This document shows, in pieces, positions 8,187 to 16,694 of a stretch of DNA of 38,220 bases. The DNA is from Niastella vici (GTDB lineage: Bacteria > Bacteroidota > Bacteroidia > Chitinophagales > Chitinophagaceae): contig NZ_LVYD01000086.1 of assembly GCF_002077945.1 (NCBI RefSeq), positions 1 to 38,220 of the forward strand. The letters run 5' to 3'. The notes below the pieces were generated by a model, which worked only from the letters and a program-made list of their open reading frames with translations, was not told where the DNA came from and searched no databases. Positions within the stretch are counted from its first letter, which is position 1. Each line of letters begins with the position of its first letter. The position numbers and the translations under genes are program-made.

Positions 8187-9698
8187 ATGAAGAAAAACAG
8201 GCTCACGCTCTATATTCTGATAGCAATGGCGGCGGGTATTATTGTGGGTTACCTGATGCACGAGGGAGGAACAGGGCACAAAATTACCTATACGCCTGCT
8301 AAGGATTATACGGGAAAAGACGCCATCACGTTGGTTTTGGGCGGAAAAGAAGTAGTGCAGCCTGTTGAAGTTGTTAAAGATTCCGCAGCCTTTCGTGCAA
8401 CAAATGCAGCACCGGGTACCTGGGTGGTGGTAGCCAATACCAGCGAGGCATATACTACCAATGAAGCTCTTACACTTAATAAGATCAAAGTTGGCCCAAC
8501 GCATGGAACAGCGACTATTAAAGCCATTCAGTCGTTCAGTGATAATATTAAACTATTGACTACTATTTTCCTGCGGCTGGTTCAAATGATTATAGCGCCG
8601 TTGGTTTTTTGTACACTGGTTGTTGGTATTGCGAAGCTGGGCGATCTGAAAACCGTTGGCCGGGTAGGGGGCAAAGCATTGCTCTGGTTTGTGACAGCAT
8701 CGCTGGCAAGCCTGTTACTGGGAATGCTTATCGTAAACCTGGCCCAGCCTGGTCATGCAGTTGACCTCAGCAACGCCGATACGGCGGGCGCCAAAGACCT
8801 GATCGGTAAAACGCAGGAGTTTTCTTTGGCTAAATTTGTGGAGCACGTATTTCCGAAAAGCGTAATTGAAGCCATGGCTAACAATGAAATACTGCAGATC
8901 GTTATCTTCAGTATTTTTTTTGGTGTGGCTATGTCGGCCATGGGTAATTATGCCAAATCTTTGGTAAAAGCGCTGGATGGTGTAGCCCACGTAATTTTAA
9001 AAATGGTGGGCTATGTAATGAACTTTGCTCCGCTGGGTGTGTTTGGAGCCATTGCAGCGGTAATTGCCACCAAGGGATTGGAAGTATTTATCTTTTACGG
9101 AAAATACCTGTTGTTCTTTTTAATGGGGATAGCCCTTTTGTGGGTTTTATTAATATCGGTTGGTTACCTGATATTGGGGGCCCGCGTTGGGGAACTGTTA
9201 AAACGCATAGCTTCACCCATGCTGGTTGCCTTTAGCACCACCAGCAGTGAAGCTGTTTTTCCAAAGCTCACCGAAGAACTGGAACGGTTTGGTTGCAAGG
9301 ACAAAATAGTTTCATTCATTTTGCCGTTGGGGTATAGTTTCAATCTCGATGGCAGCATGATGTACATGACCTTCGCCAGCCTGGCCATTGCGCAGGCATA
9401 CGGCATACATCTTGACCTGGGAACCCAGTTAACCATGCTGCTGGTATTAATGCTTACCAGTAAAGGAATTGCCGGCGTGCCGCGGGCATCCCTGGTAGTG
9501 GTAACTGCTACCTGCGCCATGTTTAAAATTCCCCCCGAAGGGGTTGCATTGATCTTACCGATCGATCATTTTTGTGATATGTTCCGTACCATGACGAATG
9601 TTGTAGGAAATGCACTGGCTACGAGTGTGGTAAGCAAATGGGAGGGAGAACTGAAACCCGAAATGATGCAAACAGAGCCGGTCCTGGCAGATAATTAA
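8187..9698 (+). CDS. SDF-family dicarboxylate/amino acid:cation symporter with inserted domain
   Basis: A 503-residue DAACS (GltP/DctA-like) transporter. Conserved elements: 'LLTTIFLRLVQMIIAPLVF' (TM2), the serine-rich hairpin equivalent 'AFSTTSSEAVFPKL', the TM7 motif 'GYSFNLDGSMMYM', 'SKGIAGVPRASLV' (hairpin 2) and 'DHFCDMFRTMTNVVGN' (TM8, with the Asp/Arg/Asn of the substrate and cation sites). Unusual feature: between TM1 (5-24) and TM2 (about 120) there is a loop of about 85 residues, against roughly 15-20 in ordinary members. It reads like an extracytoplasmic beta domain ('ITYTPAKDYTGKDAITL', 'KVGPTHGTATI'). The substrate is probably C4-dicarboxylate, glutamate or aspartate. Confidence 0.92.
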   Translation: MKKNRLTLYILIAMAAGIIVGYLMHEGGTGHKITYTPAKDYTGKDAITLVLGGKEVVQPVEVVKDSAAFRATNAAPGTWVVVANTSEAYTTNEALTLNKIKVGPTHGTATIKAIQSFSDNIKLLTTIFLRLVQMIIAPLVFCTLVVGIAKLGDLKTVGRVGGKALLWFVTASLASLLLGMLIVNLAQPGHAVDLSNADTAGAKDLIGKTQEFSLAKFVEHVFPKSVIEAMANNEILQIVIFSIFFGVAMSAMGNYAKSLVKALDGVAHVILKMVGYVMNFAPLGVFGAIAAVIATKGLEVFIFYGKYLLFFLMGIALLWVLLISVGYLILGARVGELLKRIASPMLVAFSTTSSEAVFPKLTEELERFGCKDKIVSFILPLGYSFNLDGSMMYMTFASLAIAQAYGIHLDLGTQLTMLLVLMLTSKGIAGVPRASLVVVTATCAMFKIPPEGVALILPIDHFCDMFRTMTNVVGNALATSVVSKWEGELKPEMMQTEPVLADN

Positions 9699-9760
9699 TA
9701 ACCCCGATATGTAGGGGCAGAACCAGTAACTAAAAAAATAACCTTTTTCATAAAAAATTT

Positions 9761-10741
9761 ATGTTGCAACGACTGATATTTTTATTGTTGAGTGTGATGC
9801 TTGTTCAGGCAGTAACGGCACAGCAGCAATTAAGAATTCAAATTACCAATCAGTATGAAACACCGGTTTCTCCCATTACTGTAACGATTGCCGGCCAAAC
9901 AAAAGATTATACTACTGATAAATTTGGTATTACAACTATTGAAGTTACACCGGGCGATTCCCTCACCATCAGCAGTGCTCACCATTCACCAAAGACAGTT
10001 TCCATTGCCTCACTTCGGGATACCGGGGTTATTACGCTGGAAAAAATGTTTACGTGGAAGGACCTGCTAAACCCCATGTTTTATATCGTATATGGCGGTT
10101 TTTTCCTGTTGCTGTTTATTGTATTTGCTGAAACCGGTTTGTTCGTTGGCTTCTTTTTACCAGGCGACAGCTTATTGTTTGTGGCCGGTATTTACAGCGC
10201 CAACCTTATCGAAAACCTGTTCAAAAAAATAGGGATGGGCAATTTGCACAATGAATGGCTCGATCTGTTCTTATTGATCGCGCTTATTTCAATAGCCGGT
10301 ATCCTTGGTAATACAGTTGGTTACTGGACGGGAAGAAAGATAGGCCCTACCATGTTCCATTGGCGCGACCGGTTCCTGTTCAAGAAGAAATATTTGTACG
10401 ATGCCCATGAGTTTTATGAAAAGCATGGTGGCGGCGCTATTGTATTTGCCCGCTTTCTGCCTATCATAAGGACCTTTGCTCCTATTGTTGCCGGTATAGT
10501 AGAAATGGATAAAAAGAAATTCTCTATATTCAATATGATCGGTTGTGTGGCCTGGGTATTCAGTATGATCATTGCCGGTCATTTTTTGCAGAAATGGATC
10601 CTTACTCAATTTGATTTTGACCTCAAGAAACACCTCGAAGTAATAGTATTGGGCATTGTTATTATAACCACTGCCCCGGTATTGATAAAATTATTTTCCG
10701 GAAAAAAGAAAGAAAAGGTTTCTACACCCCCAATTAAATAA
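9761..10741 (+). CDS. DedA-family membrane protein with N-terminal secreted beta domain
   Basis: A 326-residue protein in two parts. Residues 1-20 form a signal peptide ending in 'VTAQQ'; residues 21-97 form a beta-rich domain like carboxypeptidase-regulatory/Ig-type domains ('VTIAGQTKDYTTDKFGITTI'). From about 105 on it is a DedA (SNARE-associated/VTT) protein: 'FAETGLFVGFFLPGDSLLF', 'GNTVGYWTGRKIG', 'FARFLPIIRTFAPIVAG'. DedA proteins are implicated in flipping undecaprenyl phosphate or other lipids and in membrane homeostasis. Ordinary DedA proteins are about 200-220 residues without the added domain. Three bases separate it from the MFS gene, so they form an operon. Confidence 0.9.
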   Translation: MLQRLIFLLLSVMLVQAVTAQQQLRIQITNQYETPVSPITVTIAGQTKDYTTDKFGITTIEVTPGDSLTISSAHHSPKTVSIASLRDTGVITLEKMFTWKDLLNPMFYIVYGGFFLLLFIVFAETGLFVGFFLPGDSLLFVAGIYSANLIENLFKKIGMGNLHNEWLDLFLLIALISIAGILGNTVGYWTGRKIGPTMFHWRDRFLFKKKYLYDAHEFYEKHGGGAIVFARFLPIIRTFAPIVAGIVEMDKKKFSIFNMIGCVAWVFSMIIAGHFLQKWILTQFDFDLKKHLEVIVLGIVIITTAPVLIKLFSGKKKEKVSTPPIK

Positions 10742-10744
10742 CGA

Positions 10745-11977
10745 ATGCAATCAAAACAATCGTCTGTTTTTAGTCTGGCCTTAATTGTAGCGGCCCTCGG
10801 TTATTTTGTTGATATATACGATCTGTTGCTTTTTAACATTGTGCGCGAACCAAGTATCCTCTCTTTGGGCGGTACAGATAAAGAAATGGTCGCTATCAGT
10901 ACCCATATCATTAACTGGCAAATGATTGGTTTGTTGCTGGGGGGCGTCATATGGGGTATAATGGGCGATAAAAAAGGCCGTTTAAGTGTTTTATTTGGTT
11001 CTATCTTGTTGTACTCAATAGCTAATTTTTTAACAGCTTATGTTTCAACGGTAGATCAATACGCCTGGGCACGTTTTACCGCCGGTATTGGTTTGGCTGG
11101 GGAACTGGGCGCAGGGATCACATTAGTAAGTGAACTGATGCCAAAGGAAAAGAGGGGGGTAGGCACTTCACTCGTTGCAGGCATCGGATTGTTTGGAGCG
11201 GTGTTTGCCTATTATACGTTTCAATTTAGCCATGATTGGCGTCTGTGTTATAAAATTGGTGGTGGGCTTGGTGTTGTGCTGTTGTTGCTTCGAATAAGCG
11301 TAGCTGAAAGTGGTATGTTCAATCAGGTAAAGACACAGAATATGCAAAGGGGTAATTTCCTGAAATTCTTTACCAATGCCACACGTTTTAGAAAATATAT
11401 CCTGGCTATATTAATTGGGTTGCCTACCTGGTTTGTTATTGGCGTATTGGTGAACCTGAGCAACCGGTTTGCGACGGCGTTGTATGGTGAGAATAAGATC
11501 GATAGCGGAAAAGCTATTATGTTTGCCTATGCTGCCATAGCTATTGGTGATATAGCAATAGGGTTTGTGAGTCAGTATTTTAAAAGCAGAAAGAAAGCAC
11601 TCTATTTGTTTTACGGACTGACAATTGTAATGGGTATCTGCTTTTTCAGTGCATTGAATAATAGCGATACCAGCATGTATCTTATTTGCACTATGCTTGG
11701 TTTCAGTACAGGTTTTTGGGCGATATTTGTTACTATGGGTGCAGAACAGTTTGGTACCAATTTGCGAGCAACGGCTGCAACCACCATTCCTAATATGGTA
11801 CGTGGTTCTTTACCCTTGATTAACCTGTTATTCAAAGATTTCTTTATTGAAAGTCAGAAGTTAAGCATTGTGAAAAGCGCGATTGTTACCGGTACAATCG
11901 TAATGATCGTTACGCTGATCGCTGCGTACTTTACAGAAGAAACTTTTCATAAGGACCTTAATTACGTAGAAGAATAG
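10745..11977 (+). CDS. MFS transporter
   Basis: A 410-residue protein with about 12 hydrophobic helices. The loop 2-3 motif 'GVIWGIMGDKKGRLSVLFGS' is the MFS signature (G-D-x-x-G-R), and 'RFTAGIGLAGELGAGITLVSELMPKEKRG' region (about 110-140) resembles metabolite:H+ symporters of the SP/MHS group. The central cytoplasmic loop 'VKTQNMQRGNFLKF' separates the two halves. The substrate is unknown. It is translated 3 bases after the dedA-like stop and 21 bases before the GT9 gene. Confidence 0.9.
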   Translation: MQSKQSSVFSLALIVAALGYFVDIYDLLLFNIVREPSILSLGGTDKEMVAISTHIINWQMIGLLLGGVIWGIMGDKKGRLSVLFGSILLYSIANFLTAYVSTVDQYAWARFTAGIGLAGELGAGITLVSELMPKEKRGVGTSLVAGIGLFGAVFAYYTFQFSHDWRLCYKIGGGLGVVLLLLRISVAESGMFNQVKTQNMQRGNFLKFFTNATRFRKYILAILIGLPTWFVIGVLVNLSNRFATALYGENKIDSGKAIMFAYAAIAIGDIAIGFVSQYFKSRKKALYLFYGLTIVMGICFFSALNNSDTSMYLICTMLGFSTGFWAIFVTMGAEQFGTNLRATAATTIPNMVRGSLPLINLLFKDFFIESQKLSIVKSAIVTGTIVMIVTLIAAYFTEETFHKDLNYVEE

Positions 11978-11998
11978 TGCGTTTGGACTATCACAATT

Positions 11999-13012
11999 AT
12001 GAAAATCCTTATTATCAGATTTAGTTCCATTGGGGATATTGTTTTAACAACACCTGTTGTCCGTTGCCTGAAAAAACAGTTGCCGGATTCAGAAGTACAT
12101 TATCTTACCAAGGCCAGCTTCAGAGCTGTGCTGGAGGCCAATCCGTACATCGATAAACTGCATTATCTGCAAGATGACCTGCAGGAAATTATTCCTGCCC
12201 TGCAGCAGGAGAACTTCGATTATGTGATCGACCTGCACCACAACCTGCGCACCATGCGGGTGAAAAAAGCACTGGGCAAAAAATCGTTTTCCTTCAATAA
12301 GCTGAACGTTCAGAAGTTCATACTTACCACTATTAAAATAAATACGCTGCCCAATGTGCATATTGTTGACCGTTACATGGATACGGTTCAATCGCTGGGG
12401 GTGAAAAACGATGGGCGCGGACTTGATTATTTTATTCCCGATACCGATAAAGTAAAAGAAAGCGATATCCCCGGCGGTCACCTGGCGGGTTATATTGGCA
12501 TGGTGATCGGCGCTGCCCACAACACCAAAAAATTACCGGTGCATAAGCTGAAGGAATTATGCAGCGCTATTGAGCACCCCATTATTTTGCTGGGGGGAAA
12601 GGAAGACCGCGAGAACGGCGAGTTGATCGCCAGCGTTGACCCGCATAAGATCTATAACTCCTGCGGTAAGTTCAATATCAACGAATCGGCCGACCTGGTG
12701 CGCCGTGCCAAATTGATCATCACCCACGACACCGGGCTCATGCATATCGCTTCTGCCTTTAAAAAACCGGTGATCTCGATCTGGGGTAATACGGTGCCCG
12801 AATTTGGCATGTATCCTTATTATGGCAAGGGGTCGCCCCAATTACCGAAAGACAAATTGCCGTATGATATTATGGAAGTGCGGCGCCTGTATTGCCGGCC
12901 CTGTTCTAAAATAGGGTATAATAAATGCCCGCTCGGGCATTTTAAATGCATGGAGAAGATCTCAATAACAGAAATTGTAAACCGGGTGAATGCGAGGATC
13001 AACAGGCAATAA
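11999..13012 (+). CDS. Glycosyltransferase family 9 (heptosyltransferase-like)
   Basis: A 337-residue GT-B protein of family 9. It begins with 'MKILIIRFSSIGDIVLTTPV', the family N-terminus, and has the donor-site region 'LIITHDTGLMHIASAFKKPVISIWG' (about 238-262, split here by position only). The C-terminal segment has a cysteine cluster, 'YCRPCSKIGYNKC' and 'GHFKCM', common in GT9 members of Bacteroidota, perhaps metal-binding. The family transfers heptose or related sugars in lipopolysaccharide core or lipid-linked glycan synthesis in the cytoplasm. It is the last gene of the dedA-MFS-GT9 run. Its stop codon falls inside the left arm of a stem-loop. Confidence 0.9.
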   Translation: MKILIIRFSSIGDIVLTTPVVRCLKKQLPDSEVHYLTKASFRAVLEANPYIDKLHYLQDDLQEIIPALQQENFDYVIDLHHNLRTMRVKKALGKKSFSFNKLNVQKFILTTIKINTLPNVHIVDRYMDTVQSLGVKNDGRGLDYFIPDTDKVKESDIPGGHLAGYIGMVIGAAHNTKKLPVHKLKELCSAIEHPIILLGGKEDRENGELIASVDPHKIYNSCGKFNINESADLVRRAKLIITHDTGLMHIASAFKKPVISIWGNTVPEFGMYPYYGKGSPQLPKDKLPYDIMEVRRLYCRPCSKIGYNKCPLGHFKCMEKISITEIVNRVNARINRQ

Positions 13013-13045
13013 GCAAAGCAGGTTATATGCCCTGCCTATTGCCTG
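13003..13045. terminator. Stem-loop between convergent GT9 and PEGA genes
   Basis: Outer arms CAGGCAATA (13003-13011) and TATTGCCTG (13037-13045), inner arms GCAGG (13018-13022) and CCTGC (13031-13035). The GT9 stop codon overlaps the left arm. No long T-run follows, so termination strength is uncertain. Confidence 0.5.
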
Positions 13046-13062
13046 ATGAAAATGTCTGTAAA

Positions 13063-13569
13063 TTATTTGATGGCTACTAACCTGCTTTTCCAGCTTTCAG
13101 GTATTTCATTGATGTCGTAAATGCGCAGTTGATGCGTTTGCTCTACTGCTGCAGTTGTTTTTGCCTCAGTGAGCGTTTCATTCACCTCCTTCTGCTTTAA
13201 CTTGTACATGGCGCCGGTGGCCGGGTCAACGATCAGTAAACCGATCACTCCGCCAAAAACGAGATTACCAAAATACCAGCCATTGATAGTGGCCTTCAAT
13301 GGTACTGTCTTTGACGTAAAGCCATCCTTGCTGATCTTGATCTCATAGCTTGCATTTTTGAAGAAGCCGGCTCCTGATTTCAGCTTTACCTCTGTTGGTG
13401 TTTTGCCGGTGAATACCTGCACGCCTTTCGCGTTGGTGATGGTTACATCGGCGCCTTTTGGCGTGCTGTCGATCGTTACAGGATACTTGCTTTTACTTAC
13501 AATAGTGGCACAGGAAGAACTGATGGTAATAAGGCCCACGATGGCCATAGTTTTAGTAAGGGATAACAT
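13063..13569 (-). CDS. PEGA-domain lipoprotein
   Basis: A 168-residue protein. The N-terminus is a lipoprotein-type signal with 'LITISSSC' giving Cys20 as the likely lipidated residue. A PEGA domain follows: 'VTIDSTPKGADVTITNAKG' then 'GKTPTEVKLKSG' and 'YEIKISKDGFTSKTV'. A Gly-rich hydrophobic stretch 'NLVFGGVIGLLIVDPATGAM' (about 102-121) is typical of PEGA lipoproteins in Bacteroidota. PEGA domains are thought to bind cell-surface polymers. The specific role is unknown. It is a single gene convergent with GT9. Confidence 0.85.
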   Translation of the reverse strand: MLSLTKTMAIVGLITISSSCATIVSKSKYPVTIDSTPKGADVTITNAKGVQVFTGKTPTEVKLKSGAGFFKNASYEIKISKDGFTSKTVPLKATINGWYFGNLVFGGVIGLLIVDPATGAMYKLKQKEVNETLTEAKTTAAVEQTHQLRIYDINEIPESWKSRLVAIK

Positions 13570-13705
13570 AGAATGTTTGAATTAAGGGTGTTTGCCGCCA
13601 AAATAGTCAGAAAAAAATCAGAAAAGGAATAATCCCGGGAGAATTAACAATTGATAATTATTACGGGTTATATTTTACTTGTTACGAGGACATTTTATAT
13701 GCTAA

Positions 13706-14992
13706 TTAATTCATTTTGGTGCGGCTCAATGTTTCCAGCTTGGCGCCGATCAGTTTTTTTTCGGCCTGGGAGGTGGTGAGGGATTGCGCCAGTTGCAGAA
13801 ATTTGACCGCATTATGCTCATCATTCTCCTGCAGGTATAGTTCGCCCAGTACGGCGCTGTAAATATATTGGGTATTTATCAGGTGTTCGATGTCGTTGAG
13901 CTGCCATATTTCCTGCAGGGCTTCAGCGGTCCTGTTTAACTGCGTTAATACAACTGCGCGGTTCAGGATAACCAGGGCGCTTTGTTTTTGTTCGAGCAGC
14001 ATATCGTACAACAGCAACATACGCTGCCAGTTTGTTTCGGCAAAGGAAGGCGCCATACAGTGTTCTGCGGCAATGGCCGATTCAAGATGGTATACGGTTA
14101 ATTCATTTCCCTGCGACGACAGGTTAAGATATTCGTATCCTTTTTGAATAAGCGCTTTGTTCCAGGTGCTTCTGTCCTGGTGTTGCAGTAAAATGATGGA
14201 ATTGTCTTCATCCATCCGGCTTTCAAAACGCGATGCCTGTAAGCACATCAATGCCAGCAAAGCAAAAGTGGTAGGCCGGTTACCGGTCTTGTGTTCTGTA
14301 AGCAACAGGCAAAGCCGCATGGCTTCGGCACAAAGATCTTTCCTGATAAGTTCGCCGGCAATTTGCGAGTGGTAGCCTTCATTGAAGAGCAGGTACAGCA
14401 CGGTATAAACAATATCGAGCCGCCGGCTTAGCTCCTGCCCGGTTGGAATGTCGAGCGCTATCTGGTTATCTTTTAAATATTGTTTGGCCCGGTATAAACG
14501 CTTTTGAATAACCGCTTCATTGGTTAACAGCGCGTGTGAAATTTCAGTAACGCCAAAGCCTGAAACTGTTTTTAAGGTAAGGGCAATCTGGTCTTCTTCT
14601 TTTAATGCCGGGTGGCAACAGGCAAAGATCATCCGCAACTGGCTGTCGGCAATTTCAGCTTCGGAAAAGAAATGCTGTACGGTGTTTTCGGTATCCTGTT
14701 GCAGTTCGCTGGCCAGTTCATGCGAAAACTGTTGAAAATGCTGTTGCCGCCTGATAATATCGATGGCCCGGTTACGGGCAACCTGCATGAGCCAGCCACC
14801 CGGGTTGCCGGGCAATTGTTTGTACGACCAGGTATGAATGGCGCGCAAAAAAGATTCCTGCACCACATCTTCGATCATTTCCAGATTATGCATGCCGAAG
14901 ATACGGGTGAGCACAGCGATCATCTTTCCCGACTGGTGCCGGAAAAGATGATCAACCAGTTGCCGCACACCTTCCTGTTCGGGTTCTTTCAT
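13706..14992 (-). CDS. ECF42-type RNA polymerase sigma factor
   Basis: A 428-residue sigma factor, far longer than a normal 180-residue ECF sigma. Sigma region 2 lies at about 10-85 ('IEDVVQESFLRAI', 'PGGWLMQVARNRAIDIIRR'), region 4 at about 115-170 ('VSGFGVTEISHALLTNEAVI', 'QKRLYRAKQYL'), then a helical C-terminal extension of about 250 residues with TPR-like character ('RRLDIVYTVLYLLFNEGY', 'ALVILNRAVVLTQLN'). This architecture and the adjacent DGPF protein define the ECF42 group, in which no anti-sigma factor is present and the C-terminal extension is required for activity. It starts 4 bases after the stop of the DGPF gene. Confidence 0.92.
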   Translation of the reverse strand: MKEPEQEGVRQLVDHLFRHQSGKMIAVLTRIFGMHNLEMIEDVVQESFLRAIHTWSYKQLPGNPGGWLMQVARNRAIDIIRRQQHFQQFSHELASELQQDTENTVQHFFSEAEIADSQLRMIFACCHPALKEEDQIALTLKTVSGFGVTEISHALLTNEAVIQKRLYRAKQYLKDNQIALDIPTGQELSRRLDIVYTVLYLLFNEGYHSQIAGELIRKDLCAEAMRLCLLLTEHKTGNRPTTFALLALMCLQASRFESRMDEDNSIILLQHQDRSTWNKALIQKGYEYLNLSSQGNELTVYHLESAIAAEHCMAPSFAETNWQRMLLLYDMLLEQKQSALVILNRAVVLTQLNRTAEALQEIWQLNDIEHLINTQYIYSAVLGELYLQENDEHNAVKFLQLAQSLTTSQAEKKLIGAKLETLSRTKMN

Positions 14993-14996
14993 ATTA

Positions 14997-15356
14997 CTAA
15001 CTATGTGCCTGTATCATTTCTTCGACCTTCATGATTTCCCGTATTTCAACGCTGCCGCCAAGCGGCAGGTCGGGACAGCCCTTGGCCAGTTCGGTAGCTT
15101 CTTCCAGTGAACCGGCTTTTATAAGAAAGAAGCCGCCTACCACTTCCTTGCTTTCGGTAAATGGCCCGTCGGTAACCACTGCTTTGGCGCCTTTCACGGT
15201 TTTACCGGCCGGTGTTAACGGTTCGCCGGCTACATATAAGTTTTTGGCTTTCAGGCTGTCGATCCAGACAAACCATTTTTGCATATGCTGTTGCATTTGT
15301 TCGGGTGAAAATTCTGGTTGGCCCTGGCCCCGGAAAATGAACATGAAATCTTTCAT
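14997..15356 (-). CDS. YCII-related DGPF-domain protein
   Basis: A 119-residue dimeric alpha/beta-barrel protein (YCII-related, DGPF family). The name motif is present as Asp63-Gly-Pro-Phe66 in 'VVTDGPFTESKEVVGGF'. It is the usual genomic partner of ECF42 sigma factors and is the first gene of the two-gene operon here (4-base gap to the sigma gene). DGPF genes are often themselves targets of the cognate ECF42 sigma factor. The biochemical activity is unknown; YCII relatives are small enzymes or ligand binders. Confidence 0.9.
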   Translation of the reverse strand: MKDFMFIFRGQGQPEFSPEQMQQHMQKWFVWIDSLKAKNLYVAGEPLTPAGKTVKGAKAVVTDGPFTESKEVVGGFFLIKAGSLEEATELAKGCPDLPLGGSVEIREIMKVEEMIQAHS

Positions 15357-15485
15357 AACTGAAAATTTTAGAGATTACCAATTTAAGTTACCGGGAAAAT
15401 GACGAACAGGGAATAGCAGACAGGACAAAGCTGGAAAAAATATATATGAAGGGGGAAATGTTTCGGCAGGTTGACTTTTCGCCGG

Positions 15486-15550
15486 GGCACACATTCGCTC
15501 CCTGCGAGCCACTCATTGCCGGCACACATTCGCTCCCGGCAAGCCGCTCA
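15486..15550. repeat. Pair of 30-bp direct repeats
   Basis: Two imperfect copies at 15486-15515 and 15521-15550 share the first 16 bases (GGCACACATTCGCTCC) and the end pattern of AGCC then CTCA, with a 35-bp period. They lie upstream of the DGPF gene and just beyond the terminator of the next gene. No coding role is visible. Confidence 0.7.
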
Positions 15551-15555
15551 GGGCA

Positions 15556-15580
15556 CAAAAACGGCCCGGCCAACCGGCCC
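15556..15580 (-). terminator. GC-rich terminator after the T9SS cargo gene
   Basis: On the minus strand GGCCGG-TTGG-CCGG(G)CC forms a stem with one bulged base, followed by G and five T. It lies about 35 bases past the stop codon at 15615. Confidence 0.65.
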
Positions 15581-15614
15581 GACCGCTTTGATTAATGGTA
15601 TGGACTAACTGTAA

Positions 15615-16403
15615 TTATTGTACAAAAACCTTTTGCACAAAATCTCTTGACCTGTTGTCGCCTACAAGGCGAACATAGCAAATGCCCGGCGCCAGGCTGC
15701 TGTTTAATGAAACATCTATGCGGCCGGTTTTGCCATTTAACAGTTGTGTTTGAAGTATTCTTCCATCCGAAGTAACCACCTGCAGCATTTTGAACGAATC
15801 GTTCAGGTATACACTCACCATGCCGGTATTAATGAGGGTGGGGAAAACGTAATTCTGGGTGTTCCAGGTTGCTGCCAGTGATAGTATGGGGGAGTAGTCG
15901 TACCGCCCGCTTGCGTCTGCCATGCGTATGCGGTAGAACAACCGGTCGTGTACATTTACGGGATAATGCCTGAACTCATACTGTTTTCCGTTCAGGTAGT
16001 TACCGGCGGCCAGCACACCTACCCGTTGAAAATTCATTCCATCGGTACTGAATTCTATTTCATATAATTTAAGATTGCCGGGCTCCCAGGTAGTGCGCCA
16101 TTGCAGCACTATTCCATCGTTAGCAGATGGCATAATGATAAGGTCGCGCATGGAAACGGGGTTGGGTAATCTTGTTTCGCTGTTGCCCGGTTCATAGGCG
16201 AACCTGGTTTGTTGCCGGGGATCGTTAAAATTTTCGTTGGGCATTATCTTCCCCATATTAGGTGGAACGTAACCGGCTTTTGAGTCCTCGGGAGGAATTT
16301 GCCCGGAGGCAGGGTTCATCCCCGTTATATTTGTTATTAATAAAAGGGCTGTAATGCAGGCTGTTCCGAAATGGTTGTGGTATAGGTATCTCATACTATG
16401 CAT
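15615..16403 (-). CDS. Secreted protein with type IX sorting domain
   Basis: A 262-residue protein. A hydrophobic export signal spans about residues 14-36; a second Met at position 4 is an alternative start. The middle (about 85-180) resembles a fibronectin-III/Ig-like domain ('GIVLQWRTTWEPGNLKLYEIEF' region, 'RLFYRIRMADASGRYDYSPI'). The last ~75 residues match a C-terminal type A sorting domain of the Por/type IX secretion system: 'VFPTLINTGMVSVYL', 'VVTSDGRILQTQLL', 'LAPGICYVRLV', ending 'FVQKVFVQ'. This predicts passage through the outer membrane by T9SS and surface anchoring or release. No catalytic domain is recognisable. Confidence 0.8.
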   Translation of the reverse strand: MHSMRYLYHNHFGTACITALLLITNITGMNPASGQIPPEDSKAGYVPPNMGKIMPNENFNDPRQQTRFAYEPGNSETRLPNPVSMRDLIIMPSANDGIVLQWRTTWEPGNLKLYEIEFSTDGMNFQRVGVLAAGNYLNGKQYEFRHYPVNVHDRLFYRIRMADASGRYDYSPILSLAATWNTQNYVFPTLINTGMVSVYLNDSFKMLQVVTSDGRILQTQLLNGKTGRIDVSLNSSLAPGICYVRLVGDNRSRDFVQKVFVQ

Positions 16404-16554
16404 TTTAGAAGTATTTAAATACTTGCTTATAATAGCGAAAGAGGAGTAGAGACTATATTGTATGCATCAAATGTAATGCCGGGTGAGGTTGGAAGAAGGG
16501 GGCTGCCTGTTAACGAGAAGCTATTGAGACAATAAGTTGCAGAAGTAGGAAATA

Positions 16555-16645
16555 AGAAGTACGACGTAAGTAGAATAGAAAAAGGTATGAGGCTCGAAGA
16601 TTCGGGATCTTCTTACTTCATACCTCTTACTTCTTACATCGTCTT
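16555..16645. repeat. Imperfect intergenic inverted repeat
   Basis: The 291-base region between the T9SS cargo gene and mdh contains low-complexity arms rich in AAGTA/TACTT words; AGGTATGA pairs with TCATACCT around a 30-base loop, and flanking 'AAGTAC..GTAAG' and 'CTTACTTCTTAC' strengthen the dyad. No gene or RNA family is recognised in this stretch. Confidence 0.45.
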
Positions 16646-16694
16646 CCTAATACCCAAATACTAAGTTTCTTTTGGCTTAGGAATTATTGTGAAA

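Noticed and set aside
8028..8504. 158-residue minus-strand frame over the SDF insertion region
   Set aside because: Antisense to a clear gene; no motif and no plausible start context. The SDF frame is supported on both sides of the insertion.
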